NCBI GenBank assembly: GCA_929200295.1
Contig: CAKMZE010000045.1
Location: 6,629-15,353 of the forward strand
DNA from: an uncultured Alphaproteobacteria bacterium
GTDB lineage: Bacteria > Pseudomonadota > Alphaproteobacteria > Rhodobacterales > Rhodobacteraceae
Length of the DNA stretch: 8,725 nucleotides
Reading direction: 5' to 3'
The notes beneath the pieces are model-generated. The model saw nothing but the letters and a program-made list of their open reading frames with translations. It was not told the DNA's origin and did not search any database. The translations under genes and the position numbers were made by a program. Below are positions 1 to 6,197 of the stretch, piece after piece (within the stretch, counting starts at the first letter, position 1; every line of letters begins with the position of its first letter).

Positions 1-1528
1 CCATAGCCGCGCGCAGACGTTTAAAACGGTCTTCGGCTGCGGTCATATCCAGCACTTCGCTTTCCTCGACCAAGGGACAGACCCAATAGGCTTGTTTATC
101 CTCTGCAATCGCTGCTTTCAGCTTTGCAACAACCTCATCAATGCGCCCTGTGGAAATCAGCGCTGTCTGAATGGGTTTACGCCCCGCGGGCTTTTCATCC
201 AACACAGACACATCCATGTCACCATATTGCGCAAGCGCGAGCGAGCGCGGGATCGGTGTCGCTGTCATCACCAAGACATCAACGCTGATACCCTTTGCCC
301 CTAGCTGCATACGCTGCGCGACCCCAAAACGATGCTGTTCATCAATCACCGCAAGCCGCAGGTCCTCAAACACCACATCATCCTGAAACACCGCATGTGT
401 GCCAACAAGGATATGGATTTGCCCGCTCGCAAGGGCGGCAAGCTTTGCACGTCGGTCCGGCCCACGATCGCGTCCTGTGAGTATGTCGAGGGTAACGCCC
501 GCACTTTCCGCGAGCGGCTGAAGCCCTTCTAAGTGCTGGCGTGCGAGAATCTCGGTCGGGGCCATCATCACACCCTGCCCGCCTGCCTCAACAGCGCCAA
601 GCAAGGCCATGAGCGCGACCAATGTTTTACCCGACCCCACATCCCCCTGCAAAAGCCGGTTCATGCGTTCCGACGAAGCCTGATCAGCGGCGATCTCAGC
701 GATTGATCGGGTTTGCGCCGCCGTTGGGTCATATGGGAGCGCAGTCAAAACCTGTGCCTGTAAGAGCCCCGTTGCCTCTGTCGCACGACCCTTTGCCTTG
801 CGGGCCGACGCACGGGCCAATGCCAATGTCACTTGATGTGCAAACAGCTCATCATAGGCCAGCCGTGTCCGCGCCAGACCATTGGCAAAGACATCATCCA
901 TTGTCTTAGGTTCATGGACTATCTCGCATGCGGCCTGCCAATCAGGCCAACCCTCGCGACGCATCAGGTTTGGATCAACCCATTCGGGCAGATCAGGTAG
1001 CATTTTCAATACATTGCGTGTCGCACGAAACATGGCCTTTTGCGTGATACCAGCATGGAGCGGGTAGACAGGTTCAAACGCGGGGATATCTGACGCCTCA
1101 TCCACAGGCAGTACGTGATCGGGGTGTACGATCTGCGCTGTACCATCAAAGATTTCCACTTTGCCAGACACCACACGTTTCTGACCCGTTGGCAAAAGGC
1201 GTTGAAGATACGGTTCCCGCGCATGGAAAAACACGAGCTGAAACTCTGTTTTCGCATCTGTCACATGTATGCGGTAGGGTCGCCCGCGTGTTTGTGGTGG
1301 GAAATGCCCGCCCACAGTCACCGTTACAGTGGCCGTTGCTGGGGCTGTGATATCATTTACAGACGCAATCATCCTGCGATCAACGCCCGCATGCGGCAGG
1401 GTAAAAAGCATATCGCGGGGCCGTGACACACCAGCCGCGGAAAGAACCTGACCAGATTTTGGCCCAATGCCATCAAGCGTTGTAATCTCCGCGAAAAGCG
1501 GGAACAGGGCTTCTGGCCGGCCTGTCAT
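1..1528 (-). CDS. recG: ATP-dependent DNA helicase RecG (C-terminus beyond window)
   Basis: RecG is a monomeric superfamily-2 double-stranded DNA translocase that remodels stalled replication forks and Holliday junctions in the nucleoid. I translated the minus strand from the ATG at 1528-1526; the frame stays open for 509 codons to the window edge. Seen directly: Walker A GDVGSGKT at residues 295-302, the RecG-type DEQH Walker B box at 396-399 inside VIDEQHRFGV, and motif III TATPIPRSLALAQYGDMDVS from 422. The roughly 290 residues before Walker A correspond to the wedge/OB region that grips the fork. RecG proteins are usually about 690-700 residues, so some 190 residues (helicase domain 2) lie outside. 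The ATG overlaps the ligA TGA as ATGA, and AGG sits 6 nt upstream, which points to translational coupling with ligA. No frameshift or missing motif in the visible part. Confidence 0.97.
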   Translation of the reverse strand, partial: MTGRPEALFPLFAEITTLDGIGPKSGQVLSAAGVSRPRDMLFTLPHAGVDRRMIASVNDITAPATATVTVTVGGHFPPQTRGRPYRIHVTDAKTEFQLVFFHAREPYLQRLLPTGQKRVVSGKVEIFDGTAQIVHPDHVLPVDEASDIPAFEPVYPLHAGITQKAMFRATRNVLKMLPDLPEWVDPNLMRREGWPDWQAACEIVHEPKTMDDVFANGLARTRLAYDELFAHQVTLALARASARKAKGRATEATGLLQAQVLTALPYDPTAAQTRSIAEIAADQASSERMNRLLQGDVGSGKTLVALMALLGAVEAGGQGVMMAPTEILARQHLEGLQPLAESAGVTLDILTGRDRGPDRRAKLAALASGQIHILVGTHAVFQDDVVFEDLRLAVIDEQHRFGVAQRMQLGAKGISVDVLVMTATPIPRSLALAQYGDMDVSVLDEKPAGRKPIQTALISTGRIDEVVAKLKAAIAEDKQAYWVCPLVEESEVLDMTAAEDRFKRLRAAM

Positions 1529-3669
1529 GCCTCGCCTATCAGCGCGATCCACGCGTCTTCATCCAGAACGGTCACCCCTAACGTCTCTGCTTTTGTGGCT
1601 TTCGACCCGGCGCCCGGCCCTGCAACCAAGATATCCGTTTTCGCGCTCACTGAGCCCGAAACCTTTGCCCCATGGCTTTCAGCGCGAGCTTTTGCCTCTG
1701 CGCGGGTCATCTTTTCGAGCGTCCCGGTAAATACGACGGTTTTCCCGGCAACGGGGCTTTGTGATAACGCCACTTGCGGCATGTCTTGTACGTCCAGCTG
1801 CGCAATGAGCCGGTCAATTGATGCCCGCTCAGCCGGGTTCTGAAACGCCATCACTAAGGATGTCGCCATGACCGCCCCAACCCCATCGATCGAAAGTAGG
1901 TAATCCCAAATGTCTCCATCCCCAATCGTGGCTGTCGTAAGCGCGCGCTCAAGCGTGGCCCACCCACCGTAATGACGCGCGATGAGGGCTGCGGAGGATT
2001 CCCCCAAATGACGGATACCTAAGGAAAATAGCAATCGATTTAGAGGGATTGTTCTCTTTTCATCAATGGCTTGGAAAAGCTTTTTCACGCTCGTCTTGCC
2101 AAACCCATCCCGGTTTTCGAGCTTTGTAAAGCCTGTCTCGTCTCGGTCTTTTAGCGTGAATATATCAGCGGGTTCTTTCACAGGGAGAGTATCGTCGTCA
2201 AAGAAATAAGCAACTTGTTTTGCACCTAAACCTTCGATGTCAAAAGCGGCGCGGCTAACAAAATGTTTAAGCCGTTCAACGGCTTGTGCCGGGCAAATCA
2301 ACCCGCCCGTGCAACGCCGCACCGCATCGCCATCTTCGCGTATCGCTGGGGATGCGCATTCTGGGCAGTGATCTGGAAAAACATAGGGCTTTGATTGCGT
2401 GCGTTTGCTGATATCCACAGCTGCGATTTTAGGGATGACATCGCCCGCGCGGTAAACCTGCACCATATCGCCACAGCGAATATCTTGCCCATCCCGGATC
2501 GGCTGCCCATCGCCCCCGATACCGGCGATGTAATCTTCATTGTGTAGCGTCGCGTTTGACACCACAACACCGCCCACAGTGACCGGCTGGAGCCGCGCAA
2601 CTGGTGAGAGCGCGCCTGTGCGGCCGACCTGAATATCAATGGCATTGAGACGTGTCCAAGCCAGCTCGGCCGGGAATTTATGTGCAATCGCCCAGCGTGG
2701 CGTGGTCGAGCGGAAGCCAAGCCTGCGTTGATAGGCAAGCGCATCAACCTTATAGACGACACCGTCAATATCATATCCCAGATCTGCACGCGCGGCGGCG
2801 ATATCCGTGTAATGTGCGATCAGCGCCTCAGGTGATTTACATATTTTTGTCAGTGGGTTAATCGCAAAACCTAATGCCGCCAAGCGTTCAATGGATGCAA
2901 ATTGCGTATCCGCCAAAGGGGATGAAAGCACACCCCATGCGTAGGCAAAAAACCGTAACGGGCGTTCTGACGTGATTGTGCTATCCAATTGCCGCAATGA
3001 CCCCGCGGCAGCATTACGCGGATTGGCAAATGTTTTGCCACCCGTTGCCTCTTGCCGCGCGTTGAGCGCTGCAAAATCTGCGTGCGACATATACACCTCG
3101 CCGCGTACTTCTAGCAGCTCGGGTGCGTTTTCGATGTGCTGTGGGATATCCTGAATGGTGAGCGCATTTGCGGTCACATTTTCACCGATCTCACCATCTC
3201 CGCGCGTCGCAGCCGTAATGAGCGCACCATTTTTATAGGTCAGCGCTAATGAGACCCCATCGATCTTGGGTTCAGCCGTATAGGCGAGCGTCTCATCTGC
3301 GGTGGTGATATTGAGATATTTGCGAATGCGCTCATCAAAATCAAAAACATCTGCATCATCAAACGCATTGCCGAGGCTGAGCATCTTGATCTCATGCGCG
3401 ACTTTTGAAAATCCATCTGCTGCGCGCGCGCCAACTTGATCGCTTGGGCTATCTGCCCGTTTCAAATGCGGAAAACGCGCCTCGATCTCTGCATTCTTAC
3501 GTTTCAGGTGATCATAGGTCGCATCATCAATCTTTGGTGCATCATCAGTATGATAGGCCTTATTCGCATCAGATAAATCCTGTGCAAGCGCCGCAAGCGC
3601 ATCACGCGCTTGATCCTCTGTCAGTACATCAACAGGGCTATCATAAGCAGTATTTTGTAAGTTTGGCAC
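1525..3669 (-). CDS. ligA: NAD+-dependent DNA ligase LigA
   Basis: LigA seals nicks in duplex DNA using NAD+ in replication (Okazaki fragments) and repair. The 714-residue product has the full architecture: an N-terminal NAD-binding Ia domain with Y39, H40, D49, Y52 and D53 matching the NMN-contacting set; the adenylation domain with the AMP-accepting lysine K135 in EPKIDG; an OB fold around 330-410; a four-cysteine zinc finger (C435, C438, C453, C459); helix-hairpin-helix repeats around 470-610; and a C-terminal BRCT domain (about 638-714) with its conserved Trp at 707. Length is slightly above E. coli LigA (671). The start is a GTG: no ATG, TTG or GTG lies in frame between it and an upstream TGA, and a G-rich GGGGG is 4 nt before it. 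ctrA lies upstream in the same direction with a 98-bp gap; recG follows with a 4-base overlap. Confidence 0.99.
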   Translation of the reverse strand: MPNLQNTAYDSPVDVLTEDQARDALAALAQDLSDANKAYHTDDAPKIDDATYDHLKRKNAEIEARFPHLKRADSPSDQVGARAADGFSKVAHEIKMLSLGNAFDDADVFDFDERIRKYLNITTADETLAYTAEPKIDGVSLALTYKNGALITAATRGDGEIGENVTANALTIQDIPQHIENAPELLEVRGEVYMSHADFAALNARQEATGGKTFANPRNAAAGSLRQLDSTITSERPLRFFAYAWGVLSSPLADTQFASIERLAALGFAINPLTKICKSPEALIAHYTDIAAARADLGYDIDGVVYKVDALAYQRRLGFRSTTPRWAIAHKFPAELAWTRLNAIDIQVGRTGALSPVARLQPVTVGGVVVSNATLHNEDYIAGIGGDGQPIRDGQDIRCGDMVQVYRAGDVIPKIAAVDISKRTQSKPYVFPDHCPECASPAIREDGDAVRRCTGGLICPAQAVERLKHFVSRAAFDIEGLGAKQVAYFFDDDTLPVKEPADIFTLKDRDETGFTKLENRDGFGKTSVKKLFQAIDEKRTIPLNRLLFSLGIRHLGESSAALIARHYGGWATLERALTTATIGDGDIWDYLLSIDGVGAVMATSLVMAFQNPAERASIDRLIAQLDVQDMPQVALSQSPVAGKTVVFTGTLEKMTRAEAKARAESHGAKVSGSVSAKTDILVAGPGAGSKATKAETLGVTVLDEDAWIALIGEA

Positions 3670-3683
3670 GTCACCCCCAACAT

Positions 3684-3703
3684 GAGTCTTTGAATTGAGA
3701 CTC
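3684..3703. promoter_or_regulatory. Two GANTC (CcrM-type) sites forming an inverted repeat in the ligA leader
   Basis: GAGTC at 3684-3688 and GACTC at 3699-3703 are both GANTC, the recognition sequence of the alphaproteobacterial cell-cycle methyltransferase CcrM. They form the arms of a perfect 6-bp inverted repeat, GAGTCT-N8-AGACTC. The pair lies 15-34 bp upstream of the ligA GTG. A regulatory role through methylation and GcrA is an inference. Confidence 0.4.
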
Positions 3704-3748
3704 CTGCATCAAAGTATTACGGGGGCATCGACGTTTCGTCTAGATCCG

Positions 3749-3763
3749 TTCCAACGCGTGGAA
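3749..3763. repeat. Small inverted repeat just after ctrA
   Basis: TTCCA-N5-TGGAA begins within the 20 bp downstream of the ctrA stop. It could form a 5-bp hairpin in the ctrA transcript. No U-run follows in the direction of transcription, so a strong intrinsic terminator is not supported and read-through from ctrA into ligA is possible. Confidence 0.25.
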
Positions 3764-3767
3764 TATG

Positions 3768-4481
3768 TTAGGCGCCAACCGCCATTTTTTCGGCGTTCAC
3801 ACCTTGCTCAGGGTCGCGCAGCACATAGCCGCGTCCCCAAACGGTTTCGATGTAGTTTTCGCCTTGGGTTGCGAACATCAATTTCATACGCAGCTTAAAA
3901 AAAAAGACGTCGATGATTTTCAACTCAGGCTCATCCATGCCGCCATAAAGATGGTTGAGGAACATCTCTTTGGTCAATGTTGTGCCCTTACGCAGGCTCA
4001 GCAGCTCAAGCATCTGATATTCTTTGCCTGTCAAATGTACTGTTGTGCCACCAACATCGACAGTCTTGGCGTCGAGGTTCACCGCAATGCGGCCGGTGTT
4101 GATGATCGATTGCGCGTGGCCTTTGGAGCGGCGGATAATCGCATGAATACGCGCAACGAGCTCTTCGCGGTGGAAAGGCTTGGTCAGGTAGTCATCGGCG
4201 CCAAAACCAAAGCTTTTGATTTTGCTCTCTGTATCATCATCCCCTGTAAGGATGAGAATAGGCGTTTCAATCTTGCTCAATCGAAGCTGACGCAGCACCT
4301 CATGGCCGTTCATATCTGGCAAGTTAAGATCAAGAAGAATTAAATCATAGTCGTACAGTTTGGCGAGATCGATTCCCTCTTCCCCCAAATCCGTCGCGTA
4401 CACATTCAAATTCGCATGTGTCAGCATCAGTTCAATGCTTTTTGACGTTGTTGGGTCGTCTTCAACCAGTAGTACACGCAT
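3768..4481 (-). CDS. ctrA: Cell-cycle response regulator CtrA
   Basis: CtrA is an OmpR-family DNA-binding response regulator of Alphaproteobacteria. It binds TTAA-N7-TTAA boxes and controls motility, the cell cycle and, in Rhodobacterales, gene-transfer-agent and quorum-linked genes. The 237-residue product has a receiver domain (1-118) with acidic pocket E7/D8/D9, phospho-acceptor D51, T79 and K101, all at the Caulobacter CtrA positions, then a winged-helix domain (about 125-224) with the hallmark stretches HLTGKEYQMLELLSLRKGTT and VWGRGYVLRDP. Odd point: the recognition-helix segment reads DVFFFKLRMKL (191-201), where CtrA proteins normally read DVFICKLRKKL, and FFF is encoded by nine consecutive T's. 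The C-terminus extends beyond the winged helix and ends VGA rather than the Ala-Ala ClpXP signal of Caulobacter CtrA. GGAG lies 7 nt before the ATG. The sciP gene for its inhibitor is immediately upstream. Confidence 0.98.
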   Translation of the reverse strand: MRVLLVEDDPTTSKSIELMLTHANLNVYATDLGEEGIDLAKLYDYDLILLDLNLPDMNGHEVLRQLRLSKIETPILILTGDDDTESKIKSFGFGADDYLTKPFHREELVARIHAIIRRSKGHAQSIINTGRIAVNLDAKTVDVGGTTVHLTGKEYQMLELLSLRKGTTLTKEMFLNHLYGGMDEPELKIIDVFFFKLRMKLMFATQGENYIETVWGRGYVLRDPEQGVNAEKMAVGA

Positions 4482-4511
4482 GCGATGTCTCCGCTTTAAA
4501 GTTCACTGGAG

Positions 4512-4535
4512 TTAACCTATCCGTACAATGGTTAA
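4512..4535. promoter_or_regulatory. TTAACC-N12-GGTTAA dyad upstream of ctrA
   Basis: A perfect 6-bp inverted repeat with a 12-bp spacer lies 31-54 bp upstream of the ctrA ATG, in the 92-bp sciP-ctrA gap. Each arm resembles a CtrA half-site (TTAAC/TTAACC), and a third TTAA is at 4496-4499. The spacing is not the canonical TTAA-N7-TTAA, so autoregulation by CtrA is only a suggestion. Another dimeric regulator could use the site. Confidence 0.4.
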
Positions 4536-4573
4536 TCAGCCGTTACTTCACGGTAAGTTGATCGCATTTCCAC

Positions 4574-4852
4574 CTAAGGTTGTCTATAGCGTTGTATTGT
4601 TGTGGCTTTCAAAGCCGATTCTCCATGAATCGAAACCGCTGTTTCCCATTCTGAGAACTCATCATCAGATAACTTATAAAGTTCCAACGCCGAATCACGT
4701 GTTAAAAGCCCTGCTACAACTGCCCGCACAACAGCGGCCTTACGTGATGCCACCCAACGCCGCGTTTCAGGTTTTGGCAAGTCTGCACGGGTCATTATAG
4801 ACCCGTCGGCAAGTGTCACGGACCGTGGTCCATCAATCTTTCGCAAATACAT
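4574..4852 (-). CDS. sciP: CtrA inhibitor SciP (DUF1153 family)
   Basis: SciP is a small helix-turn-helix protein that binds CtrA at promoters and blocks its recruitment of RNA polymerase, restricting CtrA output to part of the cell cycle. The 92-residue product matches the DUF1153/SciP pattern from end to end: a strand-rich start ending in LADGSIMTRADLP, then PxTxRWVxxRKAAVVRAV, GLLTRDSALELYKLSDDEF (the helix-turn-helix) and a tail ending TTIQRYRQP. Length fits the family (about 90). The ATG has AGAGGG 7 nt upstream; the only nearby alternative ATG (4859) runs straight into TGA. The gene lies 92 bp upstream of ctrA on the same strand, so the two may share transcripts. Its ribosome-binding site lies in one arm of an inverted repeat. 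Confidence 0.93.
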   Translation of the reverse strand: MYLRKIDGPRSVTLADGSIMTRADLPKPETRRWVASRKAAVVRAVVAGLLTRDSALELYKLSDDEFSEWETAVSIHGESALKATTIQRYRQP

Positions 4853-4860
4853 CTCACATC

Positions 4861-4884
4861 CCTCTGATCATAGTATCGCAGAGG
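4861..4884 (-). promoter_or_regulatory. Inverted repeat covering the sciP ribosome-binding site
   Basis: CCTCTG at 4861-4866 and CAGAGG at 4879-4884 form a perfect 6-bp inverted repeat with a 12-nt loop. In the sciP mRNA the downstream arm (CAGAGG) contains the Shine-Dalgarno purines that precede the ATG at 4852-4850. If it folds, the hairpin would mask the ribosome-binding site. The pairing is seen in the sequence; regulation is inferred. Confidence 0.4.
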
Positions 4885-4925
4885 CATCATGCACGATGAG
4901 GCTTAATGACTGGTATAAGCAGGGA

Positions 4926-4953
4926 TTGTAGCTTTTAGGAAGTTTCCTATATA
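4926..4953 (+). promoter_or_regulatory. Candidate mnmA promoter with internal operator-like palindrome
   Basis: TTGTAG (4926-4931) and TATATA (4948-4953) are separated by 16 bp, a plausible vegetative -35/-10 pair, placing the start some 25 nt before the mnmA ATG. Between and touching them is the palindrome TAGGAA-GT-TTCCTA (4936-4949), perfect except for its two central bases. That position is typical of a repressor operator. The -35 match is imperfect. Confidence 0.4.
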
Positions 4954-4983
4954 GCGCTGAATAGCACAGAAATTGGATATTTT

Positions 4984-6129
4984 ATGCCCCGCGATCATGC
5001 TAGAAATTCACTCGGCTTTGCAAAGCCCCCCGCTGACACCCGCGTTGTGGTTGCAATGTCTGGTGGCGTGGATAGCTCTGTTGTTGCGGCGATGCTCGCA
5101 GAAGAGGGCTATGATGTGGTTGGCGTGACCCTACAGCTTTATGATCATGGCGCGGCTCTTGCAAAGAAGGGTGCGTGTTGTGCTGGCCGCGACATTCATG
5201 ACGCGCGGCGCGTAGCCGAAACGATGGGTTTTCCGCATTACGTTTTGGACTATGAGAATACGTTCCGCGAGGCGGCGATTGATGAGTTCGCCGAAAGCTA
5301 CCTCGCTGGTGCGACGCCTGTACCTTGTATCCGTTGCAATGAGCGGGTGAAATTCAAAGACCTTTTGGAAACTGCAAAAGACCTTGATGCCGATTGTATG
5401 GCCACCGGGCATTACATCCAACGCTTAGACGGCGCTCATGGGGCAGAGCTGCATACCGCAGGCGATCCAAATCGCGATCAGTCTTACTTTCTGTTCTCCA
5501 CCACACAAGAACAGCTCGATTTTCTGCGGTTCCCCCTTGGCCACCTTAAGAGCAAAGAAGAAACCCGTGCATTGGCTACAAAATACGGGCTGAGCGTTGC
5601 CGACAAACCCGATAGCCAAGATATCTGCTTTGTGCCCAATGGCGATTATGCGTCTGTGATCAAAAAGCTCCGCCCTGATGCGGCAGCACCAGGTGAGATT
5701 GTTGGGATAGATGGCATGGTTTACGGCACCCACGAAGGCGTGATCCATTACACCATCGGACAACGCAGAGGATTGGGGATCGGTGGGCTTGCTGACCCGC
5801 TTTATGTAGTGAAATTGGATGCGGATCTGCGCCAAGTGATTGTTGGGCCCAAAGAAATGCTGGCCACCCGCAAAATCCCCGTGCGCGAGATTAACTGGTT
5901 AGGCGATACTGATTTCAGTGCGATGGGGCCACAGCCGATGATGGTCAAGGTCCGTTCGACCCACGCGCCAATTGATGCAACCTTGCATCCGATCTCGGCC
6001 ACAGAGGCCGAGGTCGAGCTGGCTATCGCCGAAAAAGGCGTGTCACCTGGGCAGGCTTGTGTGTTCTACGCGCCAGAGACGACCCGCATCTTAGGCGGCG
6101 GATGGATTTGGCGCGGCGCCCCTTCGTAA
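4984..6129 (+). CDS. mnmA: tRNA-specific 2-thiouridylase MnmA
   Basis: MnmA thiolates C2 of the wobble uridine U34 in tRNA Lys, Glu and Gln. It activates the uridine by adenylation and receives sulfur as a persulfide from the IscS/TusE relay; it is cytosolic. The 381-residue protein shows the N-type PP-loop SGGVDSS at 26-32, the catalytic Cys118 in PCIRCNERVKF, the tRNA-contact segment MATGHY (139-144), DPNRDQSYFL (161-170) and the sulfur-accepting Cys215 in SQDICFVP. These are followed by the central and C-terminal beta-barrel domains containing HYTIGQRRGLGI and KGVSPGQACVFY. Both catalytic cysteines are present. A roughly 18-residue N-terminal extension precedes the PP-loop strand, as is usual in alphaproteobacteria. 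The ribosome-binding site is weak (GGA 7 nt upstream). It is divergent from sciP across 131 bp and 68 bp upstream of the next gene. Confidence 0.98.
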   Translation: MPRDHARNSLGFAKPPADTRVVVAMSGGVDSSVVAAMLAEEGYDVVGVTLQLYDHGAALAKKGACCAGRDIHDARRVAETMGFPHYVLDYENTFREAAIDEFAESYLAGATPVPCIRCNERVKFKDLLETAKDLDADCMATGHYIQRLDGAHGAELHTAGDPNRDQSYFLFSTTQEQLDFLRFPLGHLKSKEETRALATKYGLSVADKPDSQDICFVPNGDYASVIKKLRPDAAAPGEIVGIDGMVYGTHEGVIHYTIGQRRGLGIGGLADPLYVVKLDADLRQVIVGPKEMLATRKIPVREINWLGDTDFSAMGPQPMMVKVRSTHAPIDATLHPISATEAEVELAIAEKGVSPGQACVFYAPETTRILGGGWIWRGAPS

Positions 6130-6197
6130 AGGCGATCTCGCCCAAGAACGCCACATCTCTACTAGACCGAGCGGGCAACACCGATTATCGAGATGTT

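Noticed and set aside
3621..3683. ATG-started small frame in the ligA leader
   Set aside because: It encodes only 20 residues overlapping ligA out of frame, has no well-spaced ribosome-binding site, and the peptide looks like nothing known.
3765..4343. 192-codon open frame antisense to ctrA
   Set aside because: It lies wholly opposite the conserved ctrA gene and its translation shows no recognisable domain; it is a shadow of ctrA codon usage.
4547..4562. Hairpin between sciP and ctrA as a sciP terminator
   Set aside because: The CCGT...ACGG arms are only 4 bp and no U-run follows, so termination between sciP and ctrA is not supported.
6057..6197. N-terminal extension of the P-loop ATPase
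   Set aside because: The open frame reaches back to a TTG inside mnmA, but those residues mirror mnmA in another frame, and the protein's typical start MIYxSAxxWL lies at 6198.
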